A stretch of DNA of 64,000 nucleotides from Enterobacter sp. RHBSTW-00994 (GCF_013782625.1 NZ_CP056199.1:3800588-3864587), one strand, 5' to 3'. Counted from the first letter of the stretch, positions 23,986-32,270 are shown. Made by a program: numbers and translations. Notes: generated by a model not told the origin, from the sequence alone.

Positions 23986-24687
23986 ATGACCACTACCCGG
24001 CCAATTGATGTTGTCATTGTTGAGGATGAACCGCACCTCGCTGAACTGCATCGTGAGTACATCGAACAGAATTTTCATTTACGGATTGTCGGCATCGCCG
24101 CTTCGCTGGAGCAGGCCCGCATGCTGATCGCGCAGTACCAGCCGCGCCTCATTCTTCTCGACAACTACCTCCCGGATGGTAAAGGTGTGGAGTTGATCGA
24201 CAGCCCGCTACTGAAAAGTATTGAGTGCGCCGTGATTTTCATCACCGCCGCCAGTGATATGCAAACCTGCAGCCATGCGATGCGCAGCGGCGCTTTCGAC
24301 TACCTGATTAAACCCGTTTTTTTCCAGCGCCTGCATGCATCGCTGGAGCGTTTTATGCGCTTTATTCACACTGTGCGGCAGGTCAAAGTGGTTGATCAAC
24401 ATGCCCTGGATCGTCTCTTTAACTTGCCCACAGCGGAATCCTCCCCTTCGCCCTCCACTAAAGGGATCGAGCCGAATACCCTGGAACGGATCAAGCGCTT
24501 TTTCGCAGACAACCCAGAGAGAAACCTGTCGGTGGAAGAGGTTGTAGATAACGTGGGCATCAGTAAAACAACGGGCCGCCGTTATCTGGAATATTGTGTG
24601 GAGAGCGGTTTGATCAGCATCGAAATGCTGTATGGCAATATTGGCCATCCGAGAAGGCTGTACCGAAAAGTCCCCAACGCGGAATAA
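23986..24687 (+). CDS. CitB/DpiA-type response regulator
   Basis: Response regulator of 233 residues. Receiver domain with acidic pocket VEDEP, phospho-acceptor Asp59 in LLDNYLPDG, and Lys109 in YLIKPV. C-terminal DNA-binding domain with helix-turn-helix (LSVEEVVDNVGISKTTGRRYLEYC), as in DpiA/CitB/DcuR. Partner of the preceding kinase, whose stop is 3 bases away. The ABC importer genes start 176 bases downstream in the same direction and are the obvious target. Confidence 0.88.
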   Translation: MTTTRPIDVVIVEDEPHLAELHREYIEQNFHLRIVGIAASLEQARMLIAQYQPRLILLDNYLPDGKGVELIDSPLLKSIECAVIFITAASDMQTCSHAMRSGAFDYLIKPVFFQRLHASLERFMRFIHTVRQVKVVDQHALDRLFNLPTAESSPSPSTKGIEPNTLERIKRFFADNPERNLSVEEVVDNVGISKTTGRRYLEYCVESGLISIEMLYGNIGHPRRLYRKVPNAE

Positions 24688-24863
24688 TGCCCGGCAAGGG
24701 GGCTGCATTCGCCCCTTTTTTTGCGGATTTAATGGTGTTAATTGCCGAAACAACGCCGACTATCACACTTCAGACCCGGAGCTTTCTCCCCCCTATTGCC
24801 TGCCTTGCGCCATACGCTATGTTGACCATTAGTTCCTCAAATGTAACTAAAAGGTTAATTATA

Positions 24864-25952
24864 ATGTCGAACATATTCCGCATCTCTCTGATTACCGCTG
24901 CTGTATTGATCTCTTCCTCTGCAATGTCTGCCTTACCGCAGGGCTACCCTGCTGACTATCAAAAAGTCGTGGATGCTGCGACTAAAGAAGGCAAAGTGGT
25001 GGTGTATTCCACTACCGATACCAAAGCTGCGGGTCCGCTGATCGAAGGCTTCGAAAAGACCTACCCAGGCATTAAAGTTGAATACAACGATATGAACAGC
25101 ACTGAGCTGTACAACCGTTTTATCAGCGAACAAGCTTCCGGTGGCGGAAGTGGTGATGTGGTCTGGAGTTCATCGATGGACACAGGGCTGAAGCTGGCCA
25201 CCGACTATGCGCAGGAATATCAGTCTCCTGAGCAAGGTCAGTTACCAAAATGGGCCGTCTGGAGTAATAAAGCCTACGGGACAACCTACGAACCCGTGGT
25301 CTTCATCTATAACAAACGTCTGATCCCGGCAGGTGACGTTCCTGATTCCCATGCAGCACTGGCGAAGCTTATCGCCAGCCAGCCAGACAAATTCAAGAGC
25401 AAAGTCACGACCTACGACATCGAAAAATCAGGTCTTGGATTTATGCTTTCTGTTCAGGATTTCAAAGCCGATCCCAACTACTTCAAAACGCTGACTGACG
25501 TTGCCAAAGGCGGCTTAGCGGTACAGTCCTCCACCGGGACGATGATGGAGCGCGTCTCATCCGGGGAGAACCTGATCGGTTTCAACATCCTGGGTTCTTA
25601 CGCCGAAGCCCGTGCGAAAACCGATCCATCGCTGGGGATCTCTTATCCGAAGGATTACACCCTGGTCCTGTCACGCGTCTCCTTCATCAGCCAGCAGGCG
25701 CAAAACAGCAATGCCGCCAAACTGTGGCTGGACTATGTCCTTTCCGAAAAAGGGCAAAGTATTCTGGCGAATCAGGCGGATATTCCCTCTATTCGTAACG
25801 ATATCGACGGTAAAAATGATATCGACGGCATGACCAAAATGCTGGGTAATGCGCTGAAACCGATTCCGGTTGATGAAAGCCTGCTGGAATACCTGCAGCC
25901 GAAAAAACGTCTGGATTACATCAAACAGTGGCGTGAAGCCGCGGCCAAATAG
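24864..25952 (+). CDS. AfuA/FbpA-like periplasmic binding protein
   Basis: Extracellular solute-binding protein of 362 residues with a signal peptide of about 22 residues (ISSSAMSA). Similar to family-1 iron-type binding proteins (FbpA/AfuA/FutA). I do not see the adjacent Tyr-Tyr pair that binds ferric iron in FbpA; the comparable stretch has a single Tyr (ILGSYAEAR). Ser/Thr-rich loops (YSTTDT, SSTGTMM) would suit an oxyanion. AfuA of Actinobacillus was first called an iron protein and later shown to bind hexose phosphates. Substrate left open. The longer frame from 24594 overlaps the regulator and is rejected. Confidence 0.8.
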   Translation: MSNIFRISLITAAVLISSSAMSALPQGYPADYQKVVDAATKEGKVVVYSTTDTKAAGPLIEGFEKTYPGIKVEYNDMNSTELYNRFISEQASGGGSGDVVWSSSMDTGLKLATDYAQEYQSPEQGQLPKWAVWSNKAYGTTYEPVVFIYNKRLIPAGDVPDSHAALAKLIASQPDKFKSKVTTYDIEKSGLGFMLSVQDFKADPNYFKTLTDVAKGGLAVQSSTGTMMERVSSGENLIGFNILGSYAEARAKTDPSLGISYPKDYTLVLSRVSFISQQAQNSNAAKLWLDYVLSEKGQSILANQADIPSIRNDIDGKNDIDGMTKMLGNALKPIPVDESLLEYLQPKKRLDYIKQWREAAAK

Positions 25953-26039
25953 AGCCATGACAACGCGCGACGCGTGCCGCCGCGCTTCTTTTCACTTACC
26001 TGATTTCATTTGTCTGGGTTCCAACACCAGGGATACTCT

Positions 26040-27809
26040 ATGAATGCATTACACCGAAAGTGGCAAAGCCTGCCGCGTGGCATCGTAGTGTTGATAACCG
26101 CTCTGGTTATCTACATTCCGCTGTCGTTCATCGTGATACAGAGTTTTTTATCTGCGCCGTTTTTTTCGCCAGCAAAAGCGTGGAGCTTCGAATCATTCGA
26201 ATTTATCTTCACCGACCCGGATTTCTATAAGGCGCTCAAAAGCGGCTTTATCCTCGCCTTTGGCCTGGTGGCCATCGCCATCCCGCTTGGCGGAATACTG
26301 GCATTTTTGATGGTACGTACTGATTTACCCGGCAGACGTCTGATTGAACCGCTGATCCTTGTGCCCATCTTTGTGTCTCCTATGGTTCTGGGCTTTGGCT
26401 ACGTTGTCGCGGCCGGTCCCGTCGGGTTCCTGTCGCTGTGGGCGCAGGCACTGATTGGGTTTGTTCCCTGGAACATTTACGACATGTCGAGCATCGTGGT
26501 CATCGCCGGACTGACGCATGTTCCGCATGCCTACCTTTATATCTCTTCGGCGCTGCGCAGCGTGGGCTCAGATGTTGAAGAAGCCGCGCGTATCGCCGGC
26601 GCCTCTCCGTTACAGGTGATGACCGCCGTCAGTTTACCGATGGTTCGCCCGTCCATTCTGTATGCCGTTGTACTGCTGTTTTTCCTCGGTCTGGAAGTGT
26701 TCGGGCTGATGCTGGTGTTGGGCGATCCGGAAGGCAATATGGTGCTGGCAACCTACCTTTACCAACTCACCAACAAACTCGGTACACCGTCCTATCACCT
26801 GATGGCTGCGGTCGCGGTGGTACTGATCTGCATCACCATTCCACTGGTCATGCTTCAACGTCGGCTGATGCGCACCGCCAACCGTTTTGTCACCGTCAAG
26901 GGTAAAGCCTCACAGGCTCGCGCCTTACCCCTCGGAAAATGGCGCTGGGTCGCGGGGGCGGTCGTGGCGTTCTGGTTGACCGTGACGATTGGCGTTCCTT
27001 TGCTGGGCGTCGTACTGCGTGCGTTTATCTCCAACTGGGGGGTTGGGGTGTCTCTCTGGGATGAACTTTCCCTGAGCACCTTCCGGACCATCTGGGCACA
27101 GCCAAACCTGCTGCGCGCCATTGTTAACTCCATGGCTATAGGGGTATTTGGCGGCGCACTGGCGGTCGCCTGCTATCTGTTTGTCGGTATTGCGATGCAC
27201 CGTAAACCTGACAATACCACCCGTTTTCTCGATTACAGCGTTCTGGTTCCCCGCGCAGTTCCCGGCCTGCTCGCCGGGCTGGCATTTTTATGGGTCTTCC
27301 TGTTCCTGCCGATGTGGCTTGATAACGCGCTGAAGTCAGGTTGGTTATCCGGAATGCCCTGGTCTGAATGGCTGCGCGATAACCTGGTCGTCTGGTTGCG
27401 CTCGTTACGCAGCACCATTTTCAGCGTCTGGCTGGCCTACACCGTGGTGTGGATGGCATACGGGTTACGGCTTATCTCCTCAACGCTGTTGCAGGTCGGG
27501 CCTGAACTTGAAGAGGCGGCACGCAGCACTGGCGCGACACGGGGTCAAATTACCCGCCATGTCACCATTCCGTTATCACGCTATGGGCTTATTGGCTCGT
27601 GGTTACTGATGTTCCTGATATTTGAGCGTGAATATTCAACAGGGGTGTACCTGCTTTCCCCTGGAACAGAAACCATTGGGTCAATGCTGGTCTCTCTGTG
27701 GGCGGCCGGGGCGATTGATATCGTAGCTGCGCTCTCCTTTATTAACATCCTGCTGGTCGTGGTAGGTCTGGGTATTGCCCTTCGCTTTGGAGTCAAATTA
27801 CATGATTGA
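26040..27809 (+). CDS. FbpB/AfuB-type ABC transporter permease (fused two-domain)
   Basis: Inner-membrane permease of 589 residues with about twelve transmembrane helices in two homologous halves. Each half has an EAA loop: VEEAARIAGASPLQVM near 180-195 and LEEAARSTGATRGQI near 494-508. This fused form is typical of the ferric/AfuB subgroup. It forms the whole channel of the importer. ATG 26040 with CAGGGAT upstream is preferred to 26010. It overlaps the ATPase gene by 8 bases. Confidence 0.86.
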   Translation: MNALHRKWQSLPRGIVVLITALVIYIPLSFIVIQSFLSAPFFSPAKAWSFESFEFIFTDPDFYKALKSGFILAFGLVAIAIPLGGILAFLMVRTDLPGRRLIEPLILVPIFVSPMVLGFGYVVAAGPVGFLSLWAQALIGFVPWNIYDMSSIVVIAGLTHVPHAYLYISSALRSVGSDVEEAARIAGASPLQVMTAVSLPMVRPSILYAVVLLFFLGLEVFGLMLVLGDPEGNMVLATYLYQLTNKLGTPSYHLMAAVAVVLICITIPLVMLQRRLMRTANRFVTVKGKASQARALPLGKWRWVAGAVVAFWLTVTIGVPLLGVVLRAFISNWGVGVSLWDELSLSTFRTIWAQPNLLRAIVNSMAIGVFGGALAVACYLFVGIAMHRKPDNTTRFLDYSVLVPRAVPGLLAGLAFLWVFLFLPMWLDNALKSGWLSGMPWSEWLRDNLVVWLRSLRSTIFSVWLAYTVVWMAYGLRLISSTLLQVGPELEEAARSTGATRGQITRHVTIPLSRYGLIGSWLLMFLIFEREYSTGVYLLSPGTETIGSMLVSLWAAGAIDIVAALSFINILLVVVGLGIALRFGVKLHD

Positions 27810-28872
27810 ATTATCGGTCGACGATCTGCACTTAACCTACGGCGATAACCCGGTGTTAAAAGGCGTTTCTATGAATCTGAAGCGCGGGGAAGTTGTCTCC
27901 TTACTTGGCCCATCAGGCAGCGGTAAAACTACACTGCTGCGCGCCGTGGCCGGTCTGGAAAAACCTACTCAGGGTTCGATTGTTATTGGCAAAAATAAGG
28001 TCTACGACGGCACGCCACGCAGTGAGATCCCAGCGGAAGAGCGTAACCTGGGACTGGTGTTCCAGTCTTATGCGCTCTGGCCGCACAAAACCGTGTTTGA
28101 GAATGTGGCCTATCCGCTGAAACTGCGAAAAGTCGCCGCGAAAGAAATCGAACAACGGGTTCAGGGGGTGCTGGATCAACTGGGTCTTGGTCATCTTGGC
28201 AAACGCCACCCCCACCAGCTTTCTGGGGGGCAGCAACAGCGTGTAGCAATTGGTCGGGCGCTGGTCTATAACCCGCCGGTGATCCTGCTGGATGAGCCGC
28301 TGTCTAACCTTGATGCAAAACTGCGTGAAGAAGCCCGCGTGTTCCTGCGCGAGCTGATCATCAAACTGGGGTTGTCCGCACTCATGGTCACACACGACCA
28401 AAATGAGGCCATGTCGATTTCTGACCGTATTCTGCTGCTCAACAATGGCAAGATTGAACAGCAAGGTACGCCACAGGAGATGTACGGTTCACCGAAAACC
28501 CTGTTTACGGCAGAATTTATGGGGAGCAATAACCGCCTGCACGGTAAAGTCACTGAAGTACGCGATGGCAAAGCGCGCATCGAAGGGCGTGGCTGGGTGC
28601 TGAGGGGACAGGCGGGTGAAGGTGTGAAAGCGGGTCAGGACGCAACTGCGGTGATCCGTGTTGAGCGGGTGGAGCTCGTGGGTGAGCCGGGTGAAAACCA
28701 GCTTGAATTACCGCTGCTCACCAGCATGTATCTTGGCGATCGCTGGGAATATCTGTTCCGAACGTCAGAAGATGATTTTGTCATTCGGGCCTACGGCAAG
28801 GAGATTCGCGATCCACAGCATTGCCGCTTGTCGTTACCTGAAAAGCATGTCTGGATCTTCCCGAAATCCTGA
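27802..28872 (+). CDS. FbpC/AfuC-type ABC transporter ATPase
   Basis: ATPase of 356 residues. P-loop GPSGSGKTT at 36-44, signature QLSGGQQQR, Walker B ILLDEPLSNLD and switch His in VTHDQNEA, then a C-terminal TOBE/OB regulatory domain. Energises the preceding permease. Start ATG 27802 lies inside the permease 3' end, indicating translational coupling. Last gene of the kinase-regulator-importer cluster; a GC-rich hairpin follows. Confidence 0.87.
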   Translation: MIELSVDDLHLTYGDNPVLKGVSMNLKRGEVVSLLGPSGSGKTTLLRAVAGLEKPTQGSIVIGKNKVYDGTPRSEIPAEERNLGLVFQSYALWPHKTVFENVAYPLKLRKVAAKEIEQRVQGVLDQLGLGHLGKRHPHQLSGGQQQRVAIGRALVYNPPVILLDEPLSNLDAKLREEARVFLRELIIKLGLSALMVTHDQNEAMSISDRILLLNNGKIEQQGTPQEMYGSPKTLFTAEFMGSNNRLHGKVTEVRDGKARIEGRGWVLRGQAGEGVKAGQDATAVIRVERVELVGEPGENQLELPLLTSMYLGDRWEYLFRTSEDDFVIRAYGKEIRDPQHCRLSLPEKHVWIFPKS

Positions 28873-28880
28873 TGCCTTAA

Positions 28881-28903
28881 GGGAGCGGCCTGGCCGCTCC
28901 CTT
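28881..28903 (+). terminator. Hairpin after ABC ATPase
   Basis: GGGAGCGG and CCGCTCCC form an 8-base stem around CCTGG, 9 bases past the stop. Only a weak TTATGT follows, so termination may be partial. Confidence 0.55.
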
Positions 28904-28913
28904 ATGTCTGCCG

Positions 28914-29187
28914 TTAGCGTGCAGTCGTTCGTTTTCGCCAGTCACTGACGACCAGCCCGGCAATCATCAGCATGCTCGCGAAGCCGAAAATCAGGCTGGC
29001 CATGCGTGGATAACAACTGAGGCACTGATTTGATCTGAGCCTGGCTCAGGCTGACAAGTGGCACTGCCGCTTTGTGCATCGAGGCAGCATCACAGCTCTG
29101 ACGAAAAACAACAAAAGCAACGAGAGCAGCACCCAACAGCAGACCAATGGCAATCAACGGCCTTGAGCGTAATAAATTCATCGTCAT
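28914..29187 (-). pseudogene. Small two-helix membrane protein, frameshifted
   Basis: Read from ATG 29187 the frame encodes a transmembrane helix (PLIAIGLLLGAALVAFVVF), then SLSQAQIKS, and loses sense. One base over, the sequence continues as C-L-S-C-Y-P-R-M-A-S, a second clear helix (LIFGFASMLMIAGLVV) and a basic tail ending at the TAA at 28914. The intact protein would have about 90 residues, two helices with a short loop that would contain the CLSC cysteine pair. A single-base shift around 29020-29040 separates the halves. Whether this is a real mutation or a sequencing error cannot be told. Family not recognised. Confidence 0.6.
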
Positions 29188-29346
29188 CCACTTCCGGGCA
29201 GAAATGACGCTAGCCTGCGTGCGAGATCCCGACATGAAGGGGTTAGGAAAATAACAATCCTGTCATCTAAGGCTGAAGCAGTTTGTTACCTGGAATGGGC
29301 TGTAAGTATCTCATCTTTAGTTCCACGCACTTTGGTTTATCAGCCA

Positions 29347-29421
29347 TCAGCCAGTACGTCCGACTTCGACGGACTTCAGAACGACAATGATCTGGTGTTC
29401 GGTGAATCGGGTTTTATGCAT
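29347..29421 (-). mobile_element. IS3-family transposase OrfA stub
   Basis: On the minus strand from ATG 29421 a 24-residue frame reads MHKTRFTEHQIIVVLKSVEV followed by GRTG and a stop. This is the characteristic N-terminus of IS3-family OrfA proteins (K-K/S-R-F-T-E-x-Q-I-I-x-V-L-K-x-x-E-x-G). Everything after the first helix is missing. No inverted repeat ends are recognisable. It is a decayed insertion-sequence remnant. Confidence 0.65.
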
Positions 29422-29463
29422 GGCGATCGCCTCAGAGGGCGTAATCAGTATGTCGGAAGACCT

Positions 29464-29656
29464 CTAAAAGTGAATGATTCGGATTGCCGAGAGACTTACG
29501 CCACCATGCTCAATGCAACTCATATAGTTACGCGCAAACGCACACCGATTCGCAAAGACCTCCTGATTCATTCCGGTGGCGATGTGCAATGCTTTTATTC
29601 ATTGTCCAAACAATTTTCGCAGGATCTTTTCATCCCCTGAATTTGTGCAGATGTCC
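29464..29656 (-). pseudogene. XRE-type helix-turn-helix regulator remnant
   Basis: The minus strand encodes KILRKLFGQ-stop-IKALHIATG, then NQEVFANRCAFARNYMSCIE and HGGVSLSAIRII before a stop at 29464. The pattern Q-E-x-F-A-x-R-C-x-x-x-R-x-Y-x-S-x-I-E-x-G is the DNA-binding fold of XRE/Cro-family regulators such as phage or restriction-modification controllers. An in-frame TGA interrupts the first helix and the C-terminus is cut short. The start is uncertain (possibly GTG 29656). Dead gene from an acquired element. Confidence 0.6.
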
Positions 29657-29749
29657 ACTAAAGAGCCACACCCCAATAGTGATATTCCGAATTAAAGGTC
29701 TATGATGCGATGACTAACACCGCTGGGGTGGATTCGGAGGAATAACAAC

Positions 29750-30493
29750 ATGTCAAAAATACGGCTTAATAAGCTCAGCTTTTCAGCCAACTCTTTGCTG
29801 GCCATCATGTTAATCACTGCGTCATCTGCATCTTATGCAGCCGAGAACATTGATCAACTGGCAACACGCATTGGAATGGATCACTTCCGGGAGGCAATAA
29901 AAAAGGGGGATCGCAACGCCTTTAAAACGCTGCCAGCAAAAGGCTACAAAAACGGCTTTACCGGTCTGCTCATTAAGACGAACGCTTACGTTAACCCCGA
30001 AGATAGTTTTGCTGATTGCGACACAGATACTGTCTTTGTTTCAGTTAAAGACCACAAAACCATTCCAGGTTGTCGGGTTTCGTTAAAGTTGGCAAGTAAA
30101 GATGCTGACGGGAGCTATCACGACAGTGGCATTCGAGTCGAATACGGTATCGCGACCGATTCGAAGAAGTTCATCGCCAACAATTCTGCCTGGGCGCAAC
30201 ACGCAATTTCCGGTGACAAGGTGCTGGAGAACGAATTAACCAGTGCTAAAAACGAGACTCTTTGTCATTCGTGGGCCACGATGGCCCGAAACATTACAGT
30301 AGGCAGAGATAATCAAGACCCGCAATCTATGTTTGATCAGCAAATAGAAGGGCTAAGAGGCAAACCGGGCATTACGGAACAAAACATCGTGTTTGCACAC
30401 TACATCGCCCACACGGTTTATACTGACTTAGCGGGTAAAACGCCGAAAGAAGCTGAAGCCATTATTTACAATGTTTGCCGGAAAAGCATGTAA
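29750..30493 (+). CDS. Orphan exported protein in glyU-associated island
   Basis: Protein of 247 residues that I do not recognise. It has a signal peptide of about 30 residues (basic start, hydrophobic core, ASYAA), so it is exported, and four cysteines in the mature part (in FADCDTD, PGCRVS, ETLCHSW and NVCRKSM) that could form two disulfides. The mature part looks mixed alpha/beta and soluble, with no repeats. A good GGAGGAATAACAAC site precedes ATG 29750. It is the only intact gene between a broken XRE regulator and a broken integrase, in DNA more AT-rich than its surroundings, so it was probably acquired. Confidence 0.7.
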   Translation: MSKIRLNKLSFSANSLLAIMLITASSASYAAENIDQLATRIGMDHFREAIKKGDRNAFKTLPAKGYKNGFTGLLIKTNAYVNPEDSFADCDTDTVFVSVKDHKTIPGCRVSLKLASKDADGSYHDSGIRVEYGIATDSKKFIANNSAWAQHAISGDKVLENELTSAKNETLCHSWATMARNITVGRDNQDPQSMFDQQIEGLRGKPGITEQNIVFAHYIAHTVYTDLAGKTPKEAEAIIYNVCRKSM

Positions 30494-30497
30494 TCAC

Positions 30498-30663
30498 TTA
30501 ACCCCCCATGGGCAAGACTGTAGCAATAGTCGCTCTGGCATTTGCAAGGTGGATAGTGCGGATAATCATACGGCCCTGTCGGGGCGAAATAACGAACCGG
30601 AACGGTGATCCGCAGAACATAGATACCGCTTGGACGTCGATAGAGATTATCACGCTGCGCCAT
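30498..30663 (-). pseudogene. Phage-type integrase N-terminus, frameshifted remnant
   Basis: From ATG 30663 the minus strand reads MAQRDNLYRRPSGIYVLRIT then VPVRYFAP, matching the N-terminal arm-binding region of tyrosine recombinases of genomic islands (typical D-N-L-Y-x-R-P-S-G-I-Y-V-x-R). A frameshift near 30575-30590 moves the continuation (GRMIIRTIHLANARATIATV) into the next frame, which ends at 30498. The core and catalytic domain are gone. It begins 90 bases from the 3' end of tRNA-Gly and points away from it, the standard layout of an island integrated in a tRNA gene. Confidence 0.7.
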
Positions 30664-30752
30664 CGGCTGTATGACCCCTTTGTAGGAGGATCACGAGTGC
30701 CGTCACGCATGAATCAGAAAAAAGCTGAGGGATGAATACGTTAGGGGAATTC

Positions 30753-30826
30753 TGGAGCGGGCGAAGGGAATCGAACCCTCGTATAGAGCTTGGGAAGCTC
30801 TCGTTCTACCATTGAACTACGCCCGC
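30753..30826 (-). tRNA. glyU: tRNA-Gly (anticodon CCC)
   Basis: 74 bases including an encoded CCA end. GCGGGCG/CGCCCGC acceptor stem, D-arm GTTCAATGGTAGAAC, anticodon stem GAGAGC/GCTCT with loop TTCCCAA giving anticodon CCC, and T-arm GAGGGTTCGATTCCCTTC. It reads GGG codons. Equivalent to E. coli glyU, which also sits beside actS (ygeR). Its 3' end abuts remnants of an integrated element. Confidence 0.95.
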
Positions 30827-30906
30827 GTTGAGGTGCGTAAGGCATTATAGACCTTACGCATTTTCAGGCAAGACTCCAGCTGACTAACCGGCGATTAAAT
30901 AATCAC

Positions 30907-31656
30907 TTAGCATTTCGGTTTACTGCCCTGCGCGGGAAGATAGCGCTGCGGATCGATAGCCGTAGCGCGATAGCGGATCTGGAAGTGGAGTTTCACCGAG
31001 TCCGTCCCCGTATTGCCCATGGTCGCAATCTTCTGCCCTGCCTTCACGTTTTGCCCATTGTTGACCAGCATCGTATCGTTGTGTGCGTAGGCCGTTATGT
31101 AATCTTCGCCGTGCTTAATCATGATTAAATTACCGTACCCGCGCAGTTGATCGCCCACATACACCACTTTTCCGGCCCCAGAGGCATAAACAGGAGCACC
31201 GCGCGCACCAGCGATATCGATACCTTTATTTCCCCCCTCAGAGGTGGAATACGGCGCAACCACTTTCCCACTGGCAGGCCATATCCAGCAACGTTGTCCA
31301 ACCGGCGGCCAGGACGATTGCGGAACGGCGTAAGACGGCGTGACTTTGGCTGTTTTGCCTTTAGATGAAGTCGTTTTTTTGGCTGTTGCGGACGAGCTGC
31401 CGTTAACCTTCAGCTTTTGTCCCACTTCAATGGTGTAAGGGGGGGAGATATTGTTCAGACGAGCAAGATCCTTCACGCTGGTCCCCGTCACACGCGAAAT
31501 ACGGTACAACGTATCCCCGCGCTTAACGGTATAAACCGCCCCGGAATAGCTGCCCATATTCGATGATTTACTGCCTGAACATCCCGCCAACAGTAGCGTT
31601 AGCGTAAGAAGGAAAATGGCAGTGATAGGATTTCTCGTCAGGCTTCCTGCAAACAA
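30907..31656 (-). CDS. actS: ActS (YgeR), LysM/LytM lipoprotein activator of AmiC
   Basis: Lipoprotein of 249 residues (K-12: 251). Signal peptide with lipobox LLLAGC, LysM domain ([17 protein letters not shown]...IEVGQKLKV) and C-terminal LytM/M23 fold ([39 protein letters not shown]). Zinc-ligand positions of active M23 peptidases are partly lost, as in other activators; in E. coli it stimulates the amidase AmiC in cell separation. The frame is open much further upstream; I place the start at TTG 31656 (GAGG 9 bases upstream), which fits the K-12 N-terminus. The only ATG (31833) would add an unlikely 59 residues before the lipoprotein signal. Confidence 0.88.
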   Translation of the reverse strand: MFAGSLTRNPITAIFLLTLTLLLAGCSGSKSSNMGSYSGAVYTVKRGDTLYRISRVTGTSVKDLARLNNISPPYTIEVGQKLKVNGSSSATAKKTTSSKGKTAKVTPSYAVPQSSWPPVGQRCWIWPASGKVVAPYSTSEGGNKGIDIAGARGAPVYASGAGKVVYVGDQLRGYGNLIMIKHGEDYITAYAHNDTMLVNNGQNVKAGQKIATMGNTGTDSVKLHFQIRYRATAIDPQRYLPAQGSKPKC

Positions 31657-31700
31657 AACAGATCCTCGGTCAGCGTGAATGGCGCACCATGATACCAGTC

Positions 31701-31912
31701 TCAATCCTGATGCCCAATATTTGCCGAAAATGGATAGCCACGCGCAATAATCTCCATCATTTCGGGCATATACGGCATCGCGGGTAACGTCACCAACGCA
31801 GGATAAAATATCTGCGGCGAGGCCACATAGCAATGGCTGAGTTTATTGGCGACGCCCTTTGAAGACGGCAGCAGCGTCGCGGCCTGCAAACCGGATTCCA
31901 GTCAGTCCAGAA
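31701..31912 (-). pseudogene. Unidentified coding remnant
   Basis: The minus strand encodes QPGVILD, an in-frame TGA, then [20 protein letters not shown] and a further 43 residues ending at 31701 with a polished, non-random composition. I do not recognise the family. Upstream of the stop codon the frame stays open only briefly before the divergent DUF554 fragment. It is most likely the tail of a gene whose front was deleted. Confidence 0.35.
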
Positions 31913-31943
31913 TCACGCCCGGCTGGGTAATAAGCATGAGGGG

Positions 31944-32270
31944 ATGACCGGCGCTCCCTCCATTCTCTACATCAAGACCGTACTGGAGCTGTTTACCACC
32001 GCCATCTTTGCCACCATGCCTGGTTTCTCGGTGATGACGATCAGCAGCCCGCTACTCGCCGTACAGATTGCTCTGACCACATTAGTCGTATTTATCCGGC
32101 ATTTGATCACCCCAGATATGATGGCCGGTTTCTCCTGCGCAGGCGAGTTGATTATGATGGCGACCGGGCTTCAGATCTGTAACATCAAGGCCTTTCCGGT
32201 GGCGAACATGTTATCCGGCCTGATACTGGTCATGCCTTTTTCCGCTCTGTGGGCCAAACGCTTTGTTTAA
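31944..32270 (+). pseudogene. DUF554 membrane protein, 5'-truncated (YqgA-like)
   Basis: A 108-residue frame matching the C-terminal half of the DUF554 family, as in E. coli YqgA (about 235 residues): MTGAPSILYIKTVLELFTTA corresponds to the middle of YqgA, and the ending with GLQICNIKAFPVANMLSGLI corresponds to its conserved C-terminus. The in-frame codons upstream (KHEG before the Met) still resemble the family, then identity stops at about 31930. The N-terminal three helices are missing, so it is taken as a broken gene, although a short protein could still be made from ATG 31944. Confidence 0.65.

Noticed and set aside
24594..24863. N-terminal extension of the binding protein
   Set aside because: Overlaps the response regulator gene and would place 90 residues before a good signal peptide.
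29332..29640. Plus-strand ORF of 102 residues
   Set aside because: No recognisable protein, no ribosome binding site, and the opposite strand carries IS3 OrfA and XRE fossils.
29422..30760. Direct repeat of the glyU 3' end as the far attachment site
   Set aside because: I searched by eye for the GGGTTCGATTCCC part on both strands in 28900-30750 and found no second copy.
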